This document shows positions 31,561-43,595 of a stretch of 64,000 nt of DNA, piece by piece. The stretch's first letter is position 1. Every line of letters begins with the position of its first letter. The notes beneath the pieces are model-generated. The model was not told where the DNA came from, made no database searches, and saw nothing but the letters and a program-made list of their open reading frames with translations. A program made the translations under genes and the position numbers. This DNA is from Alnus glutinosa (lineage: Eukaryota; Streptophyta; Magnoliopsida; Fagales; Betulaceae), in assembly GCF_958979055.1 (NCBI RefSeq), contig NC_084898.1, forward strand, positions 444,001 through 508,000. The letters are read 5' to 3'.

Positions 31561-32854
31561 CACACAAAGCTGCTTAAGCTTCAGCTACAACAGGTTCTTA
31601 CCTTGTACAATATAGTCTGACATTTTGCCGCAATTATTTGCCGTTCACAATCCCTTGCAATAATGCCAATACCCATTGGAGATGTTCACTGTGCAAAATG
31701 CATAATCTATTATAAATGTAAATAATATTAATAGATATTAATATATCAATTCCACACCATGAGATGCATGGTTAATGAAAATAATTCTCTCTGTGCAAAA
31801 TGCACAATCTAATGAAAATATCATTTTAGAATATATATATATATATTTGGTGGGGTAATATTACTTGTATTATGTATTGTTTTTGTCAAAATCATGCTTT
31901 GCTTGATCTTGCAAGTAAACCCATGTTCAACGCTCTTATTCAATCTTCACTTGTATTATTTAATTTGGTATTTGCTCTCTTAATATTCCATTGGCAACTC
32001 ATACGCAGCAAAATGGGAAATAAAGCCATTATTGGTTGAGGAATCGTAAGCAAAGAAAATGAAAACATTTGAACAATTTTTTATCCAATATCATCTTCCT
32101 AATTGTAGGGTTGATCAACCATATTTAAATCATAAATTGCTGAGTTGCCTTTCACCCCAAACTAAAGACTAAAGAAAATTTCCTTGTACTATTTAGGTCC
32201 ATCCTTGAACGCTACAAAATAATAATAAAAAAAACAGTAACGTTACTCTTCACAACAATTTCAAATCGATTAACATGACATATTTTAATTGACTTTTCAT
32301 ATCAATCACTTTTTTTAAAAATAACCTTGATTAGCGCCACCCTCACTCATCACGTGAGTATAGTTAGACCACCAATCGTCATATCACACATTGAGAATGG
32401 TCGTTATCATCTCAGGACTCTAAGAATAGTGTGGCCATCTCCAAAAGTTTAATTAGGGTAGCAAACCACCCACTTATGGGAGAAATGAACATTTTTTCAA
32501 GCTAAGTAACATTTTTGGGCATAATAATCTTACTTAGACAAACCAAGCAATCATTTGAGAAGAGAAATGCATAAAACTACACCATATCTAACTTTTATTT
32601 TATTTGACTGATTTGACCTTGCTTTAGGTTTTAATTTAAAATTTTATGCGGTAAGAACTAATATAAGGATTTGTTGACATTATCATATCACTAACTCAGA
32701 AAAATAATAACGTAATTTTAACTTAAGTAATGTTCTATACTATATTTTTATAAAATTTGACTCCATTTTACGGATATAATATTGCCGTCGGCCTTCATTT
32801 TTAATTTTTTAAAAAAGACGAATCTAAGAACAGATTAAAAGTGTTATATCATTA

Positions 32855-33136
32855 TGGTGCGTTTGAGATTGCGATTTCGTAAACAATAAGTACAATTTTA
32901 AACAAAATCGTAAAATATAAATAGTTTGGAAAACTGCGTTTTTAATAATTGAGATTTGAAAATGCAGAAAATTTACTTTTTTAAATCGCAGGTAAGATGA
33001 TGCTTTTTTAAAAATACAGAATTTTAAAGGCTAAACTGTAATTTTACCAAACACTTAACTGCGTTTTTAAAAATTACTTTTTCAAATTGCATATTTTAAA
33101 TCTTATTTTTTTGAAATGGTGAACCAAACATATTCT
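32855..33136. mobile_element. MITE upstream of the CID gene
   Basis: The left end ATGGTGCGTTTGAGATTGCG and a right end containing ATGGTGAACCAAACATATTC form an imperfect inverted pair, with several internal AAATTGC/GCGATTT motifs in opposite orientations. I see no clean TSD. A fragment with a similar terminus lies near 40845-40905 in the ADH gene's last intron. Confidence 0.4.
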
Positions 33137-34124
33137 TATAACAAAATAAAAATAAAAAATAAAAAATAAAAGAGGAAAGGAAAAGAGAAGCCAAAAAGGC
33201 AGTCGCTCGCTGCCAAAAAAGTTGACGGAGTGATCTCTGCGACGGCTCTTTTTGTTCCAGTCCACGTACCGACGTACGTGCCCGAGTCACGAAACGCAAA
33301 GGCTTCACGAATCACGCTCGTGTCTATCCAAAACAGGTATGGGCTACGGAGATTCGGAGAAGCTGTAGAATTCTTCAAATTTAATTAAATAGTTTTACAT
33401 CCCATTACTTTTTCATGTATTTATTAAAATATAATCAATCAGATTTTGGTTTCTAAGTAAACAGTACAAAAACTAATTAATTGAATCCCTAATCTATTAG
33501 ATGGTTTGAATTAAAATCATCAGAGATAAATCTTTTTGCTAAAATATGGGTAATTGAATTGAGACTTCTACAAGAATACTTTGGCAATTTATATATAGTT
33601 TGATGAAATTGAAAAAAATTAAAACTATTTTTATACGACGAGATGAATTTCAAGATTAAAGAGTAATTTGCAATAAACATTTGATAATTAGAGAATCTTT
33701 ACGAGTTATAAATATTAAAAATACTTTGATTTTGGGAATTCTACCATCACCTAGAGCTTCCTCATCTACACATACCATCCTCCGAGCATAGTCTGACTCT
33801 CTCTCTCTCTCTCTCTCTCTCAAAGCAAAGCAGTATCTGAGTCGAACAATCCTCGCCATTCTTAGGACGATGTGAAGCAGATCCACACCTCGATCCGAGG
33901 AACCTCTTCGGTCTCTCTCTCCTTCACACAATTACTCCGAAACCCAAAACAAAACCTCAACAAAATATTCAAAAAACAAAAACCCCAAAGTAAGATTCGA
34001 GCTTTTGAAGGATTTAAGCTTTGAATTTTTTTTCCGAACACATTACTGAGTTGTTTTTGTAATTTTGTATTTTGGGTTTTCTTCTTTTTGATCAAAGATC
34101 AGAGAACTGTGTGTGAGTGAATCA

Positions 34125-37100
34125 ATGGCTGTTGTTGAGAATGCTGGGCTGAGCGTGGGCTCGTCGAGCCGGAGCTTCGAGGCTGCTTCGCAGGAATCGG
34201 GTGGTGGGCCGTCATCCAACGGTCACGATCAGGCCAGGCACGGCCTCGTGCGACACCGTATTGACCCCCATCACGATCAGGGGCTGTACATTAAGACCCA
34301 GCAGAGCTTCGATGCGAAGATCGGGGCCCACCGATCCAACGGCGGTGATTCGTCGAGAAATGGGGACGCTGGCGAGAGCTTCCAGCGGGATATGAGGGAC
34401 TTGCAGGACCTGTTCTCGAAGCTCAACCCCATGGCCGAGGAGTTTGTGCCTCCATCACTGGCTAACAATGGTGGGTTTTATGGTAACAGCTTGTTAATGC
34501 CCGGCAACGACAGGAATGGCTTTGCTAACGGAAACAATGCCCGACGGGTACGTATGAGATTGACCCTTTGATTGTTGCCTCAGAAAATGAAGGACAAAGA
34601 GGCCTAAAAATGATAGCTTTCTTGGAGTATTTGGTTTTTTGAAGCAGGATAAGTTTGTGTTTGGTTTTAGTTGAGTAGAGGGTGTTGTTTTCTCAGGTTT
34701 TAATGTTAAGATTCTGGGTTTTAGCATTTATCTGTAGAGGTTTCTTGGTGGGTGTTTGTCTCAGAGGAAGAATTATAATCAAGGGAGACGGAGGTTGAAC
34801 ACAAGGACAAGTTTGGCTCAGAGAGAGGAGTCAATTCGGAGGACTGTGTATGTGTCTGACATTGATCAACAGGTATAGAATCGATTCTTGCCATTGTAAT
34901 CTGTCTTTGGAGGGTTTATGTTTGTGTGAGTGTGTCTGTGTGGGTCAGTGTGTTCGATTGATGTGTTGGTTGTTTGGGACACAGGTCACTGAAGAACAGC
35001 TTGCAGCTCTGTTTGTCAATTGTGGACAGGTAATGGAATTTTTTTCTTCTACTAATGGTTTTCTAATAGGGTGGTTGAAATGTTGGTCTTGAAGTGGTTC
35101 TTTTATGTGTGAAGGTTGTTGATTGCCGAATATGTGGTGACCCCAGTTCTGTGCTTCGTTTTGCTTTTGTTGAGTTTACTGACGAAGGTAATGTGAAGTT
35201 CTGTGGTGCATAGTTAAAGAGTTTCCAGTCTGGTAATGAAATTGTTATGGTCACTCTATTAATTACTCTGTTTGTTATGCAGAAGGTGCAAGGGCTGCTT
35301 TACATCTGGCGGGGACAGTGCTTGGATTCTACCCCGTGAGAGTGCTGCCCTCTAAAACAGCTATTGCACCAGTTAATCCAACTTTTTTGCCAAGGGTGAG
35401 AGGCTTAGCTATTTTAACCATTGCATTTTTTGTTATCCATGGTTACATGAGTATGTGTTGATTTGATTGGTTCTTCTGATTTCAGACTGAAGATGAACGT
35501 GAGATGTGCGCAAGAACTATCTATTGTACAAATATTGACAAGAAGGTGATTTTTCAGTAGTTTACCATTGAATGTGCCCCATGGTGTGGTCTGCAAAAAC
35601 CCTTAAATTCAATATTTTTTTATTTATTTAATTTTTAAATTTTATTTATTTAATTTTTTAATTTGTGTGTGCAGGTTTCTCAAACTGATGTCAAACTCTT
35701 TTTTGAATCGGTCTGCGGAGAGGTTTGTGATTATCGCTGTCATGATTCTGAAACTTTTGTATATTCTCAATGTTTTGACTATCAGTTGTAAGGAATGCAC
35801 TTTTTGATGCAGGTTTATCGCCTGAGGCTACTAGGGGACTATCACCATTCCACTCGTATTGCTTTTGTTGAGTTTGTGATGGTAATTGCTTCTTTTTCTT
35901 TGTTAGTGCGTGCTGATTTTTTTGTTTTCCCATATGTATTTTTCCCCCTATAATCATTAAAACATGTAAATCTATGGGAGGCTTAAACAAAGTGTTCGTA
36001 AAGAAATAGGGGGTTTTCAAATGACCAGATCTCCATTAGTCCATAAACCGATTGTATACCACCACCAATAAACACCGGAATAAGCGATATTTACTGGTCC
36101 AAGAGCACCCCCTCGAGTAAAAGCTTCCATAGCCGGTTGACCAAAATGAGAATCCCAAATTGCATGAGCAATGGGTCTTACATGCAATGGTTCCTGTACC
36201 TGTGTCTAGTTCTAGATTCTCTTAATGTAGGGCAATTCCTCTCAATGGTTGAGGAAAATAGTAGGGGGTGAAAACCCAATTATGGTTACCGGTTATTGAC
36301 TAAAACCGGTAACTGGGGTAGCTAGTCGCCAAAATCTCAAACCGGCTTTAGTAACCGGGTAGCCAGTTATTTAATAATCGGCGGTTATTGGTTGGTACCT
36401 GGTTATCCGCATTGGTAACTGATTTTTTTTAGAAATTGGGTCTTTTAGGCCTATTTTGGGTATTGGGCCTACTTTTTGGGCTTAATTTAGACGTCTTTAA
36501 CCCTTTTTAAAAAAAATTCAGCCTTTTTTGGCCCAATATGCAGGGCTTTGTTGTGGCTGTTCAAAAAGACGCAGAAAGACCAAACTCACCAAAGTCCAAA
36601 GACGTAGAAAGTAAAGAAGTAAAGAGTAAAGCTGTAAAGAGAGAAAGAGGCGGAAACCGGAAAGTAGAAACCCTAGAATTTTATTATTTTAATTTTTTAA
36701 ATAAATAAATACATTTATTTAAATATTTTCTAAAACTGGTAACTACTCCAGTAGTGCCGGTTACCGGTTACCGGTTATTTCCAACCGGTAACAAAAGCAG
36801 TTGGCCGGCTACCGGCTGATTATAACCGGCCGGCTTTACATCCCTAGAAAGTAGCTCTGGTGGACAGTGGGGGCTATGACATAGTTTCTTTAGGATTACA
36901 TTGAGGTATACTTATCTCTCCAAAAGAGATTTTCTGAGCTATGTGGATGAGAAAACCATCAGGATCGCTCTTGATAACATTGGTTGCTACTCCCTCTTAA
37001 ATTGGGTACCTTGGATTAATCTTGATTATATTAGGATTGGAGTGAGAGTCAAAACTATTTTTGTTTGTCATTTTTATGGTTTATTCTGCAGGACTTGTGG

Positions 37101-39868
37101 TGGTTATGAGGTTGGTTTATAATTTAGTGATTTACATTGAGGTATACTTATCTCCAATATGAAAGAGATTTTCTGAGCTATGTGGATGAGAAAACCATCA
37201 GGATCGCTCTTGATAACATTGGTTGCTACTCCCTCTTAAATTGGGTACCTTGGATTAATCTTGATTATATTAGGATTGGAGTGAGAGTCAAAACTATTTC
37301 TGTAGGACTTGTTGTGGTTATGAGGTTGGTTTATAATTTAGTGATAATAAGCTTTTAGTCGTGCTGGGAATGAATTGATAAATTTTTTCATATAGATCAA
37401 TATTCTTTCTTTTTATTATAGCAACCAAGAATAACATTTATCAACAGTAGTATTTGTGGATTCCACATCTTATTTAGTAAAATCAAGGTATAATAGAAAT
37501 TGGTGATCAACTCTTTTTTTGTGTGTGTGTTGTTTGTCCAAAAAATGTATGAGTCTGTAGTCCATACTGGCAGTTTCTGTTTTAGGAAGGTTCATGGTGT
37601 AGGACGGGTAGATTGTTCTAGTTGGTGCGAAGATTCTAAAGGATAGCGTGGGAATGCATTCATAGTACTGTTAGCATCAATATATTTTCTTCCCAAAAAA
37701 TTATTAGCTGTAAGTTTGTCGGGTGATAAATAATTTTTGCGATTAGTATCAGGGAAAAGTAAAATGGTGGTTTCCACACCTAATTAAGGTAAAACTATGG
37801 GCTTGATTAGGCTGACAAGTCATGCTTTGTGCGTCATGAAAATTATATTTGCTTTAGGGCAATTATAATGGTGAATAAATTCTTTTCAAGATAAGAGAAT
37901 TCAGATTTGATTAATTAGGTGGACTGACACTAAAAATTAATTGGTGCTGTGAGTCCAGAATTGAGGTAAGCTGAAGATAAAATAAAATGGTGTGCGCAAT
38001 ATTGAAGTATCTTAATCATTTCTTGGTGCACAAACAACATACTTTGGCCCCACTTATTCACTTAGTTTTCATCCACGAGTTGTTAGGATAAGATCCAATT
38101 TGGCTACAATAGACTCAATGGCTTGCATATTCTCTGCCTTGCTTTTATTAGCTTACTTTGTTTTCCTCAAAACATTACCGCCCTCATGATATGCAATTTG
38201 GATGGTGGTCCCAAACACCACTAGTGGCACAATGCTTTAAATAGGCATATATTATTTCTTAACTTGAACATGAGCATGCTCATTGACTGTACTATTTTGT
38301 AACTGTTCTTAACCTGGATTATCAAACGTCTTTCTGATATTTACAAGGCAAATGTGACCTGTTGTACTGAGTTAATTAGTGGTGCCCTATTTGAGAAGAC
38401 CAAATGCCTTGAGAGGGTTGTCATGGGAGAGGAGATTAAATGGGTTTCAAGATGAGGTTACTGTATAATTTCTATAGAGATTTTCAGCTTTATTATGGTG
38501 GAATCGGGCCCAATGTTGCTTTATAATACCTTGTTGGTTATAGTATCTCCACCAATGATGCCATCCACAATTTGCTCAAAGCTCGCGTGTGTGTAATTTT
38601 TTTTAAGAATAAATTCATATCTTAAATGTTTAATTCTTATAATAAGTAAAAAAGTTTATTTAGAACCTTTACAAAGACTGTTTGTAAGCTTGTCTCCATT
38701 TCCTTTTTGTTTCAGCATTTGATGTTCATGACAATACTTCAGTTCTTTGTTAGAGGGATCTGATATTTATGGATTTTTAGTTTTGTAGAGACTAATTGAA
38801 TCAAATTAAAATTTGGATGAATGGCAGTGCAAGGGTTGGTTATACAGAGCTCTACCTTATTTATAGTCTCGCTCAATCAAAATCCCAGAAAATGGAATTG
38901 CATTCTGCCCATTAATTGCTTATTATTGGTTCTTTTGATTCATTAGTTCTGTCACTAGTTGAATTGCATTTTGCTCATGAATTGATGATCGATGTTTTTG
39001 TTTTGTGCTTATTTTATACCTTTTAATCTCAGATGATACTTTTTCCCATAGCTTTTGGACCAAATAAATGACTTATCCCCTACCCATAAATATGGGGTAG
39101 TGAAGGATAAGGTCAGAGGCTGAATCCCATTTAGGAGTTTGAGTTATATTTAAAAGGGTCATTACCCAATCTGGTTCCACTTAGAGCGGCAGGTTCCTGG
39201 GAGTTATATATGCCTATAAGAGAAAAAGATTTAAAAATTACAATATAAAAACAGAGTCACATGTTTGCATTGCTATGTGCATATCTTTTGCGTACTATTG
39301 GTATAATGATTTTCTATTGACTAGAACCAAAGGATTTGTAAAGTGGTAAGGATCACATGCACAAGTCATGTTGTTCAGTGTTTTTGTGGTTGCCTGTCTT
39401 CTGTCACTAGTGACCATAAAATTGATTATTTAAGTGGGGTTTAGGTCACGTGATATTAAGTCCCAATTTGTCTTGACCTCTATATTGATTGTTGCAATGT
39501 AATCAACTGAGCTCCAAACGATATTTAAACAATTCAATGACTTTCTCGAGGAAGGCCTCCCAATTTGCTTTTACCTCTATATTGATTGTTGCAATGTATG
39601 GAAATACAAATGTAATTTTTATTATTCCTGCAGGCTGAAAGTGCAATTGCTGCTCTTAACTGTAGCGGTGTGGTTCTGGGTTCTTCGCCAATAAGGTATG
39701 ATTGCTTGCTCTTTCATTCCCGGCCCTGAATTTTTTGTTTTAAAACTTCTGCAGTATAATGAATTATGGCTTTCTTTATCTAATTGATTTTTGGTGTTGT
39801 GTATAATCAGGGTAAGCCCATCAAAGACACCTGTCCGCCCTCGTGCTCCTCGTCTTCCCATGCATTGA
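34125..39868 (+). CDS. PABP-interacting protein, PAM2 plus two RRMs (CID8-13 group)
   Basis: This cytoplasmic or nuclear RNA-binding protein would bind the MLLE domain of poly(A)-binding protein. Exons are 34125-34547, 34765-34872, 34985-35029, 35115-35187, 35283-35395, 35486-35545, 35675-35722, 35813-35881, 39634-39695 and 39811-39868, giving 352 residues with consistent phases. The PAM2 motif [12 protein letters not shown] is at about residues 100-111. A basic stretch ([10 protein letters not shown]) precedes RRM1 ([23 protein letters not shown]1 LRFAFVEF) at about 167-240. RRM2 ([23 protein letters not shown]1 TRIAFVEF) lies at about 262-335. The end [17 protein letters not shown] is typical of the CID11/CID12 subgroup. 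The ATG at 34125 is chosen because MAVVENAG matches the usual start. Intron 8 (35882-39633) is unusually long. The exact paralogue is not determined. Confidence 0.93.
36025..36196 (-). pseudogene. psaB: Nuclear plastid DNA (NUPT) fragment of psaB
   Basis: Read on the minus strand this encodes a contiguous piece of the photosystem I P700 apoprotein A2: [20 protein letters not shown], then [20 protein letters not shown] and [12 protein letters not shown]. It has substitutions such as Gln to Trp and Arg to Trp that the plastid gene would not tolerate. It has no start or stop of its own and lies inside an intron on the opposite strand, so it is a transferred, decaying plastid fragment. The ends are approximate. 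Confidence 0.85.
36262..36846. mobile_element. Non-autonomous hAT-like element rich in ACCGGTTA motifs
   Basis: This 585-bp element has termini TAGGGGGTGAAAACC and, reverse-complemented from the right, TAGGGATGTAAAGCC. It is flanked by 8-bp direct repeats GAAAATAG (36254-36261) and GAAAGTAG (36847-36854). Both subterminal regions carry many copies of ACCGGTTA/TAACCGGT-type motifs in both orientations, the arrangement expected for hAT transposase binding sites. The middle is non-coding, with repeated GGGCCTA/TTGGGC words. No transposase is present. Confidence 0.78.
36895..37346. repeat. Tandem duplication, two units of about 215-237 bp
   Basis: Copies at 36895-37131 and 37132-37346 share long identical blocks (for example TTTTCTGAGCTATGTGGATG and ACCATCAGGATCGCTCTTGA) and end with GGTTGGTTTATAATTTAGTG. 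Copy 1 has about 24 extra bases near 37062-37090. The two similar open frames are a consequence of the duplication and show no known domain. Confidence 0.88.
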
Positions 39869-40692
39869 ACATCTTTGGCACCCCAGACTGATTCAACATT
39901 TCAGTTTATATATATTTAACCCCACACATACACAAACCATGTAAAGATGCTTTCCATCTCTGGTTGGTCTACTTAAATATGTATACTCGTCCTCTGCTTC
40001 AATGCCGGCACGTTCTTTTGTTATCATCGGGATTATGTTTTGTTTATCCTAGCATCCTAGCATATAGAGTTGGACAGAACCTCCTAGGCTTTGGAAGATT
40101 TAATGTATACTGCTCATTGATATGGATTGGGATTTTCCCTAGATTAAACCCTATACAGAAGTTTCTGACTTATGACAATCCTATCAATAGTCGCTTTGTG
40201 ACACTGACAAAGTGGTATTTCAAAATTTTCTTGCCAGTTATATGGCTAGCTTCTTGTGCACACATGCAGAGTTGTGTTTTCTCTCTTATTCCTAGTTCTG
40301 ATTGTGTTTTTGAGGATCTTTGTCACCCTGCTTTATGTTGCTTTAAACTGCTTGCTTGAATGTCTGTGGACTATCGCTACTTTACTGATCTGAATGGCAT
40401 GCATGCTGTGGGGGACTTGCTGCTAATTCTGTCTTCAAGACATATTGACTTTCCAGATTTTGAGTACTTGGGATTAGGGGCAACAATTCGTGTTAGATTC
40501 GGGTCATGTCTAGATATTAATCTTTGTGCTATTAATCCAAAATACGGTAATGAAGTACTGCAAAAGAATACATTCATATGAGATTTATAATAAGGTCTAG
40601 GCACGCCTGTAAATTCCCCCCGGCATGCATGTAGCCTGCTCGTTGATAGAGCTTATTGCCCCTTCATGTATGTCAGCCTGTAAGAAAAAGGC
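39869..40692. other. Intergenic between convergent CID and ADH genes
   Basis: This is the CID 3' UTR followed by the ADH 3' UTR. The open frames at 39964-40359 and 40360-40581 have no codon pattern or domain I recognise and are most likely UTR sequence. Confidence 0.6.
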
Positions 40693-43595
40693 TTAAAGGT
40701 GTAGTAGGCATCTCAATGACTTCCCTTCCACGAGCAGCTGAAATGCTTCGTTTATCTTCTCAAATGGAAGCTCGTGGGTAATAAACTCATCTAAATTCAC
40801 CACCTGCAAAAGTGAAAATAACCCCAACGGCACAAACGTGAGGGTGATGGTTTTTCGAATTGCGTGTTTTAAAATCGCTCAACCAAACCGACACTAAAAT
40901 GTTTAAACAGAGAGACTATTTAGGTTAAGTAACCGACCCCCTTGATGCATTCTTTGGCAAAATGAGGCAGTTGGGACTTCCCTTTGAAGCCTCCGAAGAC
41001 TGAAGCGATTATCATGCGACCATTGAACAACTCCATTGGATGGAGAGGAAGAAGTCTTGGGGTTTGATGAATCCCCAATATTACACACAATCCCCATCCC
41101 TGCTCATCATCAACATAGGCGGCCAATGTTTTGCTCAGAAAAATACAGCTTTTGGTCAAACATTAATAAGAGTCTAATAAAACAGCTAGAATTCAATGTA
41201 CGTACCTCATGTGTCGACAAGAAGGCCTCCCGTAGAACTTCCAAGTTGCCTGCGCACTCAAAGCTATAGTCCACGCCGCCTCCTGTCATTTCTCTAATCC
41301 TCTGCCACCCCACAACCCAACCAATGTCATCATCTTTCAAGTTTTTTTTTTTTTTTTTTTTGGGAGAAATTCTTTCAATTCGGTCTATCAAACTGATATA
41401 AGTTCTTAAAACAAGCGATTAATAGATTGAATTAGAAGATTTGTAGTTAATTTGTGATTGTAGTAAATTCACTAACCTCATGCACCGGCTTCTTGATATC
41501 ACTTGGATTTATAGTGTCTGTGATTCCCATTGCTTGGCCTGTCACGTCCACACACACAATGTTAGCAAAACATCATTTTATGAATCACGAAGTAAGCATA
41601 GAGCTCGTGAAAAAGAAAAAGAAAAAGAAAAAGCAACAAGGTATTAAATACCTTTTATGAATTTGTTCGGGTTGATATCAACGCCAATTATTCTTGATGC
41701 TCCTCGGGCCCGTGCCCCCTCAGCAACCTGAGAAATTATTAACAATTCGAACAGTAAATGTTAAAGAGTTATGATGAGATCCGATTCTTTAAACAAGTGG
41801 ACATGACAAACGTAATAAAATAAATAAGTTTAACTTACGGCGAGTCCCACGGCACCCAAACCAAAAATTGCGACAGTTGACCCTGCTTTGACATCGGCAC
41901 TATTCCATGCAGCTCCAACTCCTTGATCAGGTGGCCAAGATTTATTTTCACACGTCCAATCACATCGAGAGGGAGAGATATCAGATATCAAAGCACAGGG
42001 GACCAAACTTCAGGTTTTATTGTTTTTTTTTTTAAAAAAAAAAAAAAATCAATTTAGAAAAAATATTTTATAGAAATTCAAGAACATCTATAAAACCTAA
42101 AAGTGATCGTGTGAAAGTGAAAGAATGCAACAGGACAAAACTTTAGAGCACGGGGTTATTATATTCATGCCCCCGACATAGAGGCAATACACGATTACAC
42201 TCCTGACAGAAGAAAGCTGTCAAAGTTGAACTGCCAATTGCATTTGAGTGGCTCTTACAACTAGACCCACGATGTTTTACATGAAAAGTGAAAAGCCGAC
42301 ACAATTCAATATGGAATTAAGCGTATTAAGATTAAAAAAAAAATATTTGATTCCTTCAATTAAATAAGTCAAATTAAAATGAATGTATATAATTTTAATA
42401 AGACTTAAATCCGACATATATTATAAAGATTAATAATTAAAATATTTTACTCGTTTCTCACCGGTAGAAACGCCGCAGCTCAGCAATGTCATCTTCTTGA
42501 GGGGAACGTGAGAGTCGATCTTGACGACGCAGGCGGATTCAAGGACTGTGTACTCGCTGAAAGTGGAGGTGTTGAGAAAGTGGAATATGGGCTTCCCTTC
42601 TTTACTCGAGAACCTACTCTTACCGTCGTTGACCATCACCGTCTTGAACGGGTTCACCCCAGATCTCTCGCACATATTAGTTTTCTCACACTTGCAGTAT
42701 ATGCAGTCTCCACACTCTCCGTTGAAGATTGGAACAACGTGGTCCCCTTCTTTCATGTCCGTCACACCTTCACCCACGCTCTCAACAATCCCGGAAGCTT
42801 CGTGGCCGAAAATTCGAGGGTATGCTCGCTGAGCTTCATTCTTCAACCAACAAAAAAAAAACAAAAACAAAAACAAAAACAAAATTGTGGGATCATATAT
42901 AGAGTGATGGCGAATAAATTTTTGAATGAATATCTGGCGCGCTAGAAACGAAATAGAACACAATGGCCAACCCAAAACAGAGGAGCAAATCCTGAAGATC
43001 ATAGTCTGGGAAGTGCGTTACAGACTTTTGGGAAGGGGCAGATTTAAGAAGACTCGGGCAAATCTTATTCTTTGTCAAAACTGGAATATTCCTGTGGAAT
43101 TGCTGGCTTGATTCTAGCTTTTGTGTTTTTAAGTTTTTGTGCTCTGTTTCGGGGGGTCCGAAACAGAGCCTGTTTTTTTTTTTTTTATTTGTTTGTATTG
43201 GTTCAGTTGCTGAATGAAAAAGTTAAGTTTTTGAATGCTTTGATATACATATATATATATATATATATACCTCGCCTTGCCAAGCGCTGAGATCAGTGTG
43301 ACAGATGGAAGTGAAGAGGATCTTGATCCGGACCTCCATCTTTTGAGGGGGATCTACTCGTACATCTTCCACCACAAAAGGCTCTCCCGGACCATGTACA
43401 ACAGCAGCTTCACCACCACCATGGAGAAGTAAACATTAGTAGATCGACTATATCATAAACACGATGGAATGCATATACATATATATATATGTTTACAGTA
43501 TAGCTGAACCTCTTACCCCTGCAGGAGATGACCTTCCCGGCTGTGTCACTTGGATTGAACGAAGAGTTGGCAGATCTTCCGTGCCCGTTTTCCAT
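40693..43595 (-). CDS. Zinc-dependent alcohol dehydrogenase-like protein (MDR family)
   Basis: This is an NAD-dependent medium-chain dehydrogenase that oxidises or reduces an alcohol/aldehyde substrate; the substrate is unknown. Minus exons are 43517-43595, 43271-43407, 42462-42840, 41839-41921, 41652-41727, 41477-41538, 41206-41301, 40938-41099 and 40693-40803, giving 394 residues. The catalytic zinc ligands are intact: Cys62 in SICHTDLSAW, His85-Glu86 in FGHEASG and Cys194 in SCGVSTG. The structural zinc loop has four cysteines (about 115, 118, 121 and 129, in ECGDCIYCKCEKTNMC). The Rossmann motif GLGAVGLA and an NAD-type Asp (GVDINPNKF, about 243) are present. It belongs to the plant ADH-like set and is not clearly classical ADH1. 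Intron 2 carries a LINE fragment. The donor after exon 8 (GTCGGT) is weak. Confidence 0.92.
42925..43240 (+). mobile_element. LINE 3' end in ADH intron 2
   Basis: An intact 61-codon frame (NIWRARNEIEHNGQPKTEEQ ... LCQNWNIPVELLA, stop) matches the C-terminal end of plant L1-type reverse transcriptase ORFs that lack RNase H. A 3' UTR follows with a CTCTGTTTCGG/CCGAAACAGAG hairpin and a T-run, ending near the TA microsatellite at 43240-43269. It is a 5'-truncated copy in antisense orientation to the host gene. Confidence 0.72.

Larger units (their letters stand above)
26485..34124. other. 7.6-kb transposon-rich intergenic region
   Basis: This lies between the divergent PHD (-) and CID (+) genes. 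26485-26930 is the PHD promoter and leader side. 27029-27055 is an AT microsatellite. 27277-27835 is an LTR-like remnant. 27836-29030 is AT-rich with no gene seen. 29034-29213 and 29345-29617 are small MITEs. 29771-30718 is a palindromic element. 31138-31560 is a LINE 3' fragment. 31700-32850 is AT-rich with no gene seen. 32855-33136 is another MITE. 33140-34124 is the CID promoter and leader, with a TC microsatellite near 33796-33821. Short open frames here have no recognisable domain. Confidence 0.6.
35882..39633. other. 3.75-kb intron 8 of the CID gene, inserted sequences
   Basis: The other introns of this gene are about 80-220 bp, so this one has grown by insertion. From left to right it holds a plastid psaB fragment (about 36025-36196), a hAT-like element (36262-36846) and a tandem duplication (36895-37346). 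About 2.2 kb of AT-rich DNA follows, in which I recognise no element or gene. Confidence 0.75.

Noticed and set aside
33096-33378. Overlapping minus-strand frames in the CID promoter
   Set aside because: They are low-complexity Phe/Leu-rich translations of AT-rich sequence with no conserved motif.
36020-36200. A functional photosystem gene in the nucleus
   Set aside because: Only a short internal psaB segment is present, with damaging substitutions and no start, stop or transit peptide.
36901-37358. Two similar 73-codon frames suggesting a duplicated small gene
   Set aside because: They lie inside the CID intron, arise from one tandem DNA duplication and match no known protein.
39964-40581. 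Two adjacent open frames after the CID stop codon
   Set aside because: Amino-acid composition is unlike a conserved protein, and the position fits CID 3' UTR plus intergenic DNA.
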